NCBI GenBank assembly: GCA_963674455.1
Contig: CAVMBE010000062.1
Location: forward strand, 103,889 to 167,888
Length of the DNA: 64,000 nucleotides
Source: Lecanosticta acicola
Taxonomy: Eukaryota; Ascomycota; Dothideomycetes; Mycosphaerellales; Mycosphaerellaceae
Direction of reading: 5' to 3'
Part shown: one piece after another, positions 22,402 through 32,461 of the stretch
Layout: each line of letters begins with the position of its first letter
How positions within the stretch are numbered: the stretch's first letter is position 1
Translations under genes and position numbers: made by a program
The notes under the pieces: generated by a model
Databases searched by the model: none
Told to the model about the DNA's origin: nothing
The model's input: only the letters and a program-made list of their open reading frames with translations

Positions 22402-24394
22402 ATGGCTCAAGTAAACGGCACCCACCAGCCCAACGACGACGACCACACGGCAGGAGTGGCAGTCGAAACCGTTCTGGAATCCAATGAGATCAACCAAGCC
22501 AATGGCACAAACCACATACCCCCATCAACAGCACACCAGAACCCATCCTACATCGACCGCATCACAATTCCCCTCCATAACGTCCCAGCTTTCACTCCCA
22601 CCAGAAGACTACGCATTGCCATCATCGGAGCAGGCTACGCCGGTATGACAATGGCCCACAAACTCCAGCACAAATACGCCATCGAAAGCTCCCGTCTCCT
22701 GGACTTTGTAATCTACGAGGCCCGCTCCACGGTCGGAGGAACATGGGATGCCAACACGTACCCTGGCGTCCGCTGTGACGTGCCGAGTGCGATTTACTGT
22801 TTCCCCTTTGAGCCGAACCCGGAGTGGTCACATTTCTTCTCCACCGGCCCGGAGATCCAGGAGTATTTCGTCAACGCGGTGAAGAAGTGGAACCTTGATA
22901 AACATGTGCGGTTTAATCATCGGGTGAAAGATGCTTGTTGGATCGAAGATCAGGCGCAATGGAGATTGCAGGTCCAAAATGAAGGCCGGACGTTTGAGGA
23001 TCATGTTGATATTCTCATATCTGCCCGAGGCTTTCTTTCGACGTGGCGATGGCCGAGTATTCAGGGGCTGCATGACTTTAAGGGGAAGAAGGTCCATAGT
23101 GCCGAGTGGGATCATTCGTATGACTACTCGCACAGACGTATTGCGGTGATCGGAAATGGGTCCAGCGGGATTCAGATACTGCCGGAGATGGCGAAGCTGG
23201 AAGGAACTGAAGTGACTAGCTTCCAGTACGTGACAAAAGACATACCAATTCGTCTTGAGGTTAACGTGTTGACAGGCGAGGGCCGACGTGGGTCGTGTCT
23301 CGGCACCAACCAGCAAAACTTATGGGAAGAGATGATCCAGATCCTAATCCGCCTTACACGGAGGAAGACAAAGCTCGCCTTCGAAATCCAGAAGAGCTCC
23401 GGGCCTACCGCAAAACGATCTCATCGGGGATAAACAAGGGCTTCAAATTGTTCGCCAAGGGTGCGTCGAAGGAGCTTGTCGATCACACTGTCGGCGCATA
23501 TTTCCGCTGACGCATAACAGGCTCCCAATACAACGCGGAGATGACCGAATTCGCTCGCAACCAAATGGCCACCAGTCTAGGCCACGACCCTGAACTCTGC
23601 GAGAAGCTCATCCCTAAGTACGAGCTAGGCTGCCGCAGAGTAACGCCAGGCAATGGCTACCTGGAAGCCTTCACCCAACCCAACGTACACCTAACCAACA
23701 GCGAAGTCGCCCAAGTCACAGCAGAGGGCATCCAAACGGTTGACGGCAACTTTCACCCTTGCGATGTCGTAGTCTGCGCCACAGGTTTCGACATCTCTCA
23801 GATACCGACTTTCCCACTGATCGGGCGAGACGGAGTCAAGCTCAGCAAGAAATGGGAGCATGAGCCAGAGAGCTACATGTCGCTTGCATGCCCAGACATG
23901 CCGAATCTCTTCTTCTTCACAGGACCAAATGCTACCGTGGGGCATGGGTCGCTGATTTTCTCACTGGATTGGAGTGCGGAATGGATGATCAAGTGGATCA
24001 AGAAGATGGCGTATGAGGATATAGCCTCTGTTGCCCCGAAACAGGACGTCGTTGACGAGTTTGTTCGATATGGGGATCAGATTCATAAGACCCTGACTTG
24101 GACAGGTACGCGATCAAACCAGCTGTCATGTGCGGAGAAATTGTTGCTGACCCTATGCTCTTTGCTTTGGTAGGTGGCTGCCGATCGTGGTACAAGGCCA
24201 ATCGTGTCAACGGACGCGTCACGGCGACATTTGCTGGGAGTGCCATTCTGTATGAGAAGCTCGTAAATGGGGCACTGAGGCCCGAGGATTTCGACATTGG
24301 GTATCGAAGTGCGAACCGATGGCGCTTTCTAGGGAACGGCTTCACTGAATATGAGCTGACGGAGGGGAACGATCTGAGCTATTATATTCCGTAG
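22402..24394 (+). CDS. Flavin-dependent monooxygenase, Baeyer-Villiger type
   Basis: Exons 22402-23225, 23276-23460, 23521-24105 and 24174-24394 give 604 residues. Introns are 50, 60 and 68 nt and all joins are in phase. The enzyme should insert oxygen next to a ketone, or oxygenate a soft atom, using FAD and NADPH. Visible features are the FAD Rossmann motif IIGAGYAGM (near residue 73), GGTWDANTYPGVRCDVPS, the BVMO fingerprint FKGKKVHSAEWDHS (about 226-239), the NADPH motif GNGSSG (about 251) and the C-terminal ATGFD motif (VVCATGFDI). Its type resembles fungal StcW-like monooxygenases. The start is the ATG in CGCCATGG. The 3' end lies 18 bp from the converging gene at 24413. Substrate unknown. 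Confidence 0.93.
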
Positions 24395-24412
24395 ACCTGA
24401 ATCCAGTTCTGG

Positions 24413-24919
24413 TCACGGCCGCTCCTCTGGCCCTTCTTCTCGCTCGCCTTGGACAAAAGCCAGATCTCCAGTCTTCCCGAGGGCGTGGCGAGCCGCTTCC
24501 TCGAGTAAGATGCCCATGGCAAGCAGTGCCGTTTCGTCCATACTGCAGAAATCATCTCGTGTATCGCCCAGGTGTCCAGACCCGTAGTAATCGGACGCGT
24601 AGGCATGGATTGCTTTGAGTAGGTCCGAATCCGGGAGTGTAACACCAGCGGGAAGATTACGGTTGGCGAAGTATACATCGTTCTCTTGATACCGGATAGG
24701 AGCGTCCTTGCGGCTGAAGAGCACTTGATCGGGGGGCACGGGCTTCTTCGTGCTGTCCAAGATGTAGCCTTCGTAGCTGAGCCTTCCAGCAACGGCATCG
24801 TAAAGAGTACCTTGGACTCCGGCTTTGCTGGAACTCCTGCTGGAGTTCCTGCTTTGGCTGTTGTTTTCCCGTTTCTCCTGATCTTGCATAACGTTTGCTT
24901 TGCCTTTTCCCTTCTCCAT
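24413..24919 (-). CDS. Conserved-looking protein of unknown function
   Basis: Single exon from the ATG at 24919, 168 residues. The open frame continues upstream to 25039 without an ATG, into the end of VPS25. The N-terminal third is basic and Ser-rich. The ordered part runs from GTLYDAVAGRLSYEGYIL to the end and includes DSDLLKAIHAYASDYYGSG and a helix SMDETALLAMGILLEEAARH, which looks constrained rather than random. I believe related proteins occur in other filamentous fungi but cannot name a domain. The start is only 82 nt after the VPS25 stop on the same strand, so its promoter must lie inside VPS25 or the transcript is shared. An upstream exon is an alternative. Confidence 0.65.
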   Translation of the reverse strand: MEKGKGKANVMQDQEKRENNSQSRNSSRSSSKAGVQGTLYDAVAGRLSYEGYILDSTKKPVPPDQVLFSRKDAPIRYQENDVYFANRNLPAGVTLPDSDLLKAIHAYASDYYGSGHLGDTRDDFCSMDETALLAMGILLEEAARHALGKTGDLAFVQGEREEGPEERP

Positions 24920-25001
24920 TCTCGGCCTCTTGAATGGGCCAGCAGCGTCAGAACTGCGGTCACGTAAGTTTTGCTTTCCTCTCAGGGGCAGCACATCGTC
25001 C

Positions 25002-25658
25002 TTAAAAGAACTTGACTCCGGCTCCTTCCTCTTGCCCAAAGACTTGGCACTTTCCTCGCTTGACCAAGACGTTCAAGACTTTCCTCAGGAATTCTTCTTC
25101 CACGCCTTCCCACTCTCTTCCAATGACTCCCTCCCCCTCTCTCAGTTCATAGACGGTCAAGACTGCACCTTTCTGTCCAGTGTCGTCTACCCATCCGTAT
25201 ATCGTGTCTGCCCACTCTCCTATGCTCCGCCAGTACACCCAGCATGTGTTACTCTGCTCGCTCCTGGACGCAGAAGGGATGAAATCCACGGTGCGGCCAG
25301 ACTGGCTCATGTACTCAAGCACAGCGCGAATGTCGTTTGGTTTCAGACTCCGCTTGATACTTGTATTCTGGAAGAGATCTTGCGGTGGAGAGGAGAGTGA
25401 GAGCTTGAAGAGACGATGGTAGGCACAGTACGACAGGATCAAGCTCGACCAGAGGTCCAGTTGGCGTGCGCGGGTGGTGAGGTTGGGTTGCAAGGTGTAG
25501 AATGGAGGGAAGGCCGCGAAGGGCGGGAAGCTGAAGGACGTAGAATTGCTTGTCTTGGTGGGAGAGCTTGCGCTGTGCCCTGACGCTGAGGGAGCGTATG
25601 CTGTTGATCCAGAGAGGGACAGTCCCACCAGCGAGGGTTCGGGTGCTTCGGTGGACAT
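25002..25658 (-). CDS. VPS25: ESCRT-II subunit Vps25
   Basis: Single exon, 218 residues. Vps25 is the two-copy arm of ESCRT-II that contacts Vps20 of ESCRT-III during sorting of ubiquitinated membrane proteins at endosomes. After a low-complexity Ser/Thr start (about 40 residues), the conserved PPF motif region appears (FPPFYTLQPNLTTRARQLDLW), where Vps25 contacts its ESCRT-II partners. Two winged-helix domains follow (ILSYCAYHRLFKLSL; DIRAVLEYMSQSGRTVDF; VYWRSIGEWADTIYGWVDDTGQKG). The extended N-terminus is longer than in yeast; the core is complete. PRP40 is divergent 468 bp away. Confidence 0.92.
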   Translation of the reverse strand: MSTEAPEPSLVGLSLSGSTAYAPSASGHSASSPTKTSNSTSFSFPPFAAFPPFYTLQPNLTTRARQLDLWSSLILSYCAYHRLFKLSLSSPPQDLFQNTSIKRSLKPNDIRAVLEYMSQSGRTVDFIPSASRSEQSNTCWVYWRSIGEWADTIYGWVDDTGQKGAVLTVYELREGEGVIGREWEGVEEEFLRKVLNVLVKRGKCQVFGQEEGAGVKFF

Positions 25659-26126
25659 GTTGGAGGTAGATTGTTGGGCCTGAGAAAGCTGAGCATGTGA
25701 ATAGGGCGATCTTTGCTGCTATTTGATGGTGTTCAATGGTATTTGATGGTGGTTGATGGGGCTCCATGAAAGACTCATCGACTTACAGGGAAGTGGTTGG
25801 ATGCCTCAGGCTTTAGTGGTTTTAGCGTCGTTCGGAGTCGGCTCACTGACTGCCAGAATTTCCTCGCGCTGTCGAGCTGCAAACCACGACATCGCCAACC
25901 ACTTCCACCACTTCCACCACCGCCGACATCACCAACGCCAAGCTCGCCACGCCACGCCCCGCCACGCACCCGAATCGTGAACCGGGGCGGCGTTGATAGC
26001 TAATTGTTCGTGATAGCTCAGATCAATACTCGACTCCATGGCGCGCGTCATCTGAGTCGTGTGCCTGCCGAGAACACCCCAACCTCGAACTTCGCCGACA
26101 GCTCCTTGTGAGCACCAACACTCAAG
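25659..26126. other. Divergent promoter, VPS25 and PRP40
   Basis: 468 bp between two start codons. A CACCACTTCCACCACTTCCACCACC-like direct repeat lies around 25901-25922. No gene or named site is supported. Confidence 0.45.
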
Positions 26127-28480
26127 ATGAGCGCGTGGGCCGAGACCAAGACCGCCGACGGTCGCACGTATTACTGGAACAAGCAGACCAAAGAGACGAC
26201 ATGGACCAAACCCGCCGACTTCGACTCCGCCGCAGCGGCATCTCCTGTTCCTGCCACGCCTACTGGCCCCGCCGGTGGAGCTGCAGACTGGAGCGAGGCC
26301 AAGGCTCCTGATGGACGCCCTTACTATTACAACAAAGTCACTCGCGAGACCCGATGGGAGATGCCGCAAGTCCTGCAGCAGGCACGCCAACAGCAGAACG
26401 CCCGCCCAGACTTCGTAGCTGGCGGCGGCGGATTAGCCCCAGAATATGCTTCGCGTCCCCCGCGCAACGAAGACCGGGTTTCCAGGAGACACGACCGCGA
26501 TCACGGCCTTCCGCAGAAGCCGAGCTTTGATGGCCAACGAGGCGCAGGGATGCCATGGGACTCGAGACCCGAAGGCGCGGGCTTCCGAGGCCCAATGCCA
26601 GTCAAGACAGACGACCCAGACTATGGCACCCCCGAAGCCGCTGAAGAGGCCTTCTTCAAGCTCCTCAAGCGCCACAGTATCTCGCCCGACACAAAATGGG
26701 ACGAGGCGATGGGTCTCGTCGTTCGCGACCGCGAATACCGTGCTATCAAACAGCCGAAAGATCGCAGAGTCGCGTACGAGAAGTATTGCAAGGAAGTGCG
26801 CGAGCAGGAGAAGATCAAAGAGAAGGAGCGGAAGGAGAAATTGCGTGAAGATTTTCGCAAAATGCTTGCCACGCACGAAGAGATCACGCATTACACGCGT
26901 TGGAAGACCGCTCGTCCAATGCTCGAGCATGAAGCTGTCTTCCGCAATGCCGGAAACGAGGATGAGAAGAAGCGCATATTCAACGAGTATGTTCTCGAAC
27001 TCAATAAGAGGAACGAGAAAGAGAAGTCGGAGCGTCAGCGCGTCGCCCTCAATCAGCTCAATCAGATGTTGCAAGCTCTGATCACCAATGCTGACACCAG
27101 CTGGGCTGACGCTGAAGAAAAGATCATGCACAGTGCGCGTTTCGTTTCCGAAGACATCTTCCGGTCGTTGCACAAGCTCGACGTTTTCAACGCCTTCACG
27201 CACCACATGAGGGCCCTGGAGAGGGTCGCAATTGAGGAGTTGCACAAGCGAAAGGCGCTACGTAGACGTCGCGACCGTAAAGCTCGCGATAATTTCAGAG
27301 AGCTGCTGAATGAGAAATTCAAGGAGGGCAAGATCAAGGCCAGAACCAAGTGGCAAGACGTTTCCCCCCTTATCGCCGACGACGAGCGCTACATTGCGTA
27401 TCTTGGAATTCCAGGAAGTGACCCTCTCGATCTCTTCTGGGACATCGAGGACCGGGAAGAGCGCAAGCTTCTGTCGAAACGCAACGATGCCATGGACGTA
27501 TTGGAGGACGCTCGCTTTGAGCTGAAGCTCGACACACCCTTTGAGGAATTTGCGAACCTGATGCGAGACCATGAGAAGACTTCGTATCTCCAGGAGGACG
27601 ATTTGAAGATGGTGTACGAGCGATTGATTGAGAAGGTGAACCGTCGCATTCGGCAGGGCAAGCTCGAAGAAGAGCGGCGGAAGAGAGAAGTCGTGGAAGA
27701 TTTGCGCGCTGTCATGAAGAAGGTAGACCCACCAATTCGCCTGGAAGACAGCTACGAAGAAGTCGCTGCAAAGCTTGCAGGCCAGCGAGACTTTAAGGAC
27801 GCGGACGATGAGATGCGCCGATCAGCGTACGAGAAGTACATGCGACGTTTGAAGGAGCGAGAGGAAGACCGCGATCGACGCCGAGACCGCGACCGCGACC
27901 GCGAGCGAGATTCTCGGAATGGTTCGCGCCGTGACCGCGACAGAGATCGCCGGCATCGTACTCGTACTCCCGAAATCGACGCCTATGAGGCAGACAGGAG
28001 GAAGGCACAGGAGGCGCGCGAGCGATCGTTCCGGAGGGCCTCATTCGGGCTCACTCCACCACCACGCGATCGTCGTGACATTAGGCACGATCGCGGCGAT
28101 CGCCATTCTGATCGACTGGAGCCAATGTCCATCTACGACCGAGAGAGACGTGAGAGGGAGTTGGAGCGTGAACGCAGCTACATCAGCCGTGCAGACCCAC
28201 GCGATAAGGGAAAGAGTCTGGACTACGGAGATGATGATGCGATCGGCAGCCGCCCCGGATCCGTTCGAAAGAGAGGGAGCTCCGTGGGCAGCGCAAACAG
28301 CCGTCGCGAGAACAAGGTAAGCTCTATCCGTTGGAAACCTCACGTCAGTACCATGCTAACAAGTCACAGCGTCCACGCCGTGATCGACGCACCCGCTCAC
28401 CGGAGCCCGCTGGTGTTCTCAAAGAGGAGTCGCCGGCATTGCAGAGCGGATCGGAGGAAGGCGAGATCGAGGAGGTGTAG
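26127..28480 (+). CDS. PRP40: Pre-mRNA processing factor Prp40, U1 snRNP
   Basis: Exons 26127-28316 and 28370-28480 give 766 residues. The 53-nt intron has GTAAGC, GCTAAC and TCACAG signals and leads to the C-terminus GSEEGEIEEV. Prp40 bridges the 5' and 3' splice sites through WW and FF domains. WW1 is at residues 2-31 (WAETKTADGRTYYWNKQTKETTWTKP), WW2 at about 54-84, and a series of FF domains runs from about residue 168 to 570 (AEEAFFKLLKRHSI, LREDFRKMLATH, and so on). The tail (about 580-730) is rich in Arg-Asp and Arg-Glu dipeptides. Reading through the intron would replace the proper C-terminus. Confidence 0.95.
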
Positions 28481-29390
28481 AATCGCTCTTCGAGACTGAC
28501 CACCTCCGGTCCTACTGCTTCGCGGCTGCGCAAGGATTCTCGGTCTTCGACTCAAATGACGCAGTCCAGCGAGGCTAACGACACGATGGAGGGTGTCGAG
28601 TGCAAAGCAAAGATGCAGGTACCGACCATCGTGATTACCGATGCTAAGAATTCAGCACAATAGGTCTTGTCCACGAGCCACGACGCGACCTTGCCACCGC
28701 CGAATTGGACAGGCCTCTACCTATTGCCTTGAAGACGGAAGCAGTGCAGAGTTGGGATGGTGACATGGTTTACTTGCGACGTACGTCCTTGCCCTTGAGA
28801 GCATTCAGGTGGAGTGGAGACTGAGGAAATGATGATAACAGCATGCAACTGCAACTACTGGAATACCTTGTCTATCCGAGCGAGGAAATGAGCGACACCA
28901 GCCGTACGGTACGTTCTGTGCATTGTGTTCAAAAGCAAATTCTATGTTCTTGCGCTTTTTGGGTCAGTTTCGTTCTTTTGTCCGCTCTCCGTTTCTTTCG
29001 TCACGCTGCAAATTGCTGGTGGTAAGCAGCATTGCAGATCCTCCTCGCCACTGCTGAGCCTGCCTGCATTCTCCCCCGGCTGTTCTCATTAACATCCGAT
29101 ATACAGCGGTGACATCTTTCTCATTGATTCGTCCATCGCTCATCAAATCGTGACCCTCCCACAGTGAAGGTTGAGCTTCGCTGGTCGAATGGCACAGGAT
29201 GGATAATTTGACAATGAAGGAAGGATCATGCCGTCATCGTCCTCCTCCGTCTCATCGGCTTCCTGTTCCAGCAACTCATCGGCGCCGCTCTTGACGCAGC
29301 GTCTGCGTTTGGTACCGATCACGGTCGAGGCGTTGAGCTTTCCAGTCGAGCTCAATGCAGAGTTTATCCTGAAGACCTCGGCGACGCCTT
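28481..29390. other. Intergenic between converging PRP40 and RLI1
   Basis: 910 bp with the 3' regions of both genes. The PRP40 frame stays open for about 40 codons past its TAG. Splice-like signals (GTACCG at about 28619; GTACGT at about 28779 with an AACAG at about 28840) are present, but no consistent coding joins were found. Confidence 0.45.
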
Positions 29391-31274
29391 TCAAGACTCT
29401 TGTTCCAAAAAGAAGTACTTCCCCTCGGACTTCTGCTCGCTGTCGAGCTGCGAGTTGAGCTTGTTGATACGTGGGCGGTAAGTATTTGGATCACGACGGA
29501 AAGTGACGTTCAAGCTCTTGAGGAATTTGTTGCAGCCTGTGAGCAAGCTCTCGGGAGTGTTCGCACGGGATTTGATGGATGGCTGACCGTCGAAGACGAT
29601 GACGCGGTCGGCGAGGTAAGTCGCCATGATGAAGTCGTGCTCCACGACAAAAGCGGTCTTCTTGGAGTGCATGATGAAGCGCTTGATGACACGAGAGGCG
29701 ATGATACGCTGCTCAGAATCCAGGTAGGCACTTGGTTCATCAATGAGGTAGATGTCAGCCGGCATGCCCAAGGCCAACACAATCGCGACACGCTGCAATT
29801 CTCCTCCAGACAAGTTTTGAACCTCCTGGTCGATGAAATCGTCGATCTTGAGGGGCTTGTAGACATCAGTCTGGAACTGAGGACTGAGGAAGGCCGCCTT
29901 GATCTTCTTGAAGAAGAGCTGACGCACGGTGCCTTGGAATTTCGGTGTGATCTTCTGTGGCTTCATGGAGATGTGCATCTGGGGAACCTTTTTGCCATCG
30001 TCGGGCTTCTCAGCTCCAGCCAGCATCTTACAGAAAGTGGTCTTGCCGGTACCGTTCTCTCCCATCATGACGATGATCTCGGAATCGGTAAATTCGCCCT
30101 TGTTGATGGTGAGATTGAAGTTTCCGAGAGTCTTGGTCATGTTTGGGTAGGCGTAGCCACGTGACTTGTCCACCAAGAAGTCATCAGAAGCATCTCCCAT
30201 GCGGAACTGCAAGCTTTCCTCCCGGAAACGCAAGTTCTCGGTGGGGATGTTGCCGTCCAAAAAGATGTTGATACCTTCACGGACCGAGAAGGGAGCAGTG
30301 ACAACACCGTAGACTGCAGGCTTTCCGTAAAGACAGCAAATGTAGTCCGACAGGTAGTCCAGAGTCGACAGATCGTGCTCGACGACGATAACATAACAGT
30401 CGGGGCGGAGCAAACTGCGGATCATGCGGCCGGCGGATAGACGTTGCTTGGTATCCAAGAAAGACGATGGTTCGTCAAACATGTACACATCGGCCTTTTG
30501 GACGCAGACCATTGCGATGGCAAAACGTTGCAATTCTCCTCCAGAGAGGAGGTCGACTTCACGGTCCCAGACTTGCCTCAATTCTACATCAAATTAGACA
30601 TCCGGACAAATTGATGCACCGTGTTTCCAAAACATACCTAGCACGTCGACAATCTCATTCATTCTGTCCTCGTCCACTTGACAACGCTGCTTGATCTGAG
30701 CACCGACGTGACGGGCAGCACCAGTGCCTTTGACAGCTTTGGGGATTTGATCGACGTATTGCGGCTTGGTGACAGCCTTGAGGTTGTCCTCGAGGATCTT
30801 GGTGAAATAATTCTGCAACTCCGAACCTCTGAAGTACTTGAGCACCTCTTCCCAATCCGGCGGGTCATCGTGTCTTCCCAAATTTGGCTTCAGCTTGCCA
30901 GCCAATATCTTCAACGCCGTGCTCTTCCCAATACCGTTCGTTCCAACCAGACCCAACACCTGACCAGGACGTGGCATGGGCAGCCGGTGCAGCTTGAATG
31001 AATTGGGGCCGTAACGGTGTGTGACCTGCGACTCGAGGTTTGTAGGCAAGTTGATGATGTTGATCGCGTCGAAGGGGCATTTCTTAGGACAAATGCCACA
31101 TCCTATGCACAAGCTCTCGGAAATGAAGGCGATCTTGGAAGTTGGGTCGACATCGATGCAGAACTTGCCGGTCTTGACGACGGGACAGGACTTCTTGCAC
31201 TCCTGGCGACACTTCTTGGGCTTGCACTTATCGGGGTTGACAATGGCGATACGGGTCAACTTGTCCTGCGACAT
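29391..31274 (-). CDS. RLI1: ABCE1/Rli1 ribosome-recycling ATPase
   Basis: Minus-strand exons 30638-31274 and 29391-30583 give 609 residues. The 54-nt intron has GTATGT, TCTAAT and TGTAG signals, and the join restores VLELRQVWDREVDLLSGGELQRF. Rli1 splits ribosomes after termination and is essential. The N-terminus carries two 4Fe-4S clusters (CKPKKCRQECKKSCP and CIGCGICPKKCPF). Nucleotide-binding domain 1 has GTNGIGKST and LSGGELQR; domain 2 has GENGTGKTT and a second LSGGELQR, and a hinge region follows. The frame is open 47 codons above the ATG at 31274, but the conserved start is MSQDKLTRIAIVNPDKC. Length is normal for the family. Confidence 0.97.
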
Positions 31275-32461
31275 GGTGGCGGTGGTGTATGCGATCGAGC
31301 GGTCAAAGTCGAAGTCGAAGTCGATTTTCGGTGGGCTGTAGTGGGGGAATCTCGAGGGTGCGATTCGAGTACTCGGGAGATCTGTGGAGGCACGCTTCGC
31401 TCTGACTCTTGCCAACGGCTGTGTGTACGTCGAGAGCGTAGGAGGCGCCGAAGCAGAGTCGTGACGAGGAAAGAAGGGAAGAACAGTGGGTGGGTTGTGA
31501 GGGAAAGAAAAGCTTTGTTGTTTGATGCGAGCGGTTGCTGATGCGCTGTCAGCAAGAATTGGTGCGCACTGCTCGTGATCCCCATCAACTGCCCATCAAA
31601 TTTTCATGGTATCCTGAATGGACAAGATATATCCGAGCAGATATAACCGGACGGATGGACTGACTGAATGACTGACTGTCTGTGTTTTACTCGCGAAGAA
31701 TTGTATTCCACAAGGCTTCTGGAAAGGGCGCTTGGCATATTATTTGGCAGTTACGGTCAGTTCGACTTCTGGATCTGTGGGTTCTTACTTTACTGTCCTG
31801 TTCGGGGCGAGTGCTTGGCAAAGGCGGGCACTCCCGTCGCCGAGCAGACCCTCTTGCTCGCTCGCCCAAGCAGAAGCAGCCTGTAGCCTGTAGGACTGCG
31901 CTTGTCTCGACTTTCACTCACTCACCACCCACCACCTCAGCGCACACCCACGCTACCATCTCGCCGCTGCTGAGGTCTCAGGAAATATGGCCTGTGAGTA
32001 CCACTTTTCCTTCATTTCCCCTCGCATTTACTCCATCGCAAAGGCACACGACCTGGACTCGGCCATGACGCCAGCCATCACAGGAGGCCCATATCACCCA
32101 TATCCCATCTTCAATCCATCAGAACTCCCCCTGGAACGCCGATCTCGATCGCTCCCACCAATAATCGACCCGCCGAACCGTCTGAAATAGTTCTCTGGTC
32201 GCCGGTGCCCTCTCAGCATCCGAGGCGCGCTCCCTCCGCCAACTCATCAACCGGCCACCCTTTTCATCCGGGCTTGATATCGGACGAATTGATCCTGGAA
32301 CCTCTGTCTTTAAGGCGGGGAATCCGGTCGCGTACTGCTTGCGGACGCACCTGCGGAATTTGGGCTCTGGGCGACTGCCGTGTCGTGAGAAATCGCGCTG
32401 ACTTGCTCTTGTTGTAGCCGGGCCAATACTCCTACCCACGTATCCGTCTCAGTCTAACGAC
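31275..32461. other. Divergent promoter region, RLI1 and CHD1
   Basis: About 1.2 kb between two start codons. An ATGGCCT followed by GTGAGT at 31987-31999 could be a CHD1 leader exon end, with candidate acceptors at 32190 or 32418, but no coding exon can be proved. No other gene is seen. Confidence 0.45.

Noticed and set aside
24920..25039. Extension of the unknown protein to 25039, overlapping VPS25 by 38 nt
   Set aside because: The extended frame starts with TTG, not ATG; the first ATG is at 24919, so a coding overlap is not supported.
29400..30164. Plus-strand open frame of 254 codons
   Set aside because: Antisense to RLI1 nucleotide-binding domain 2.
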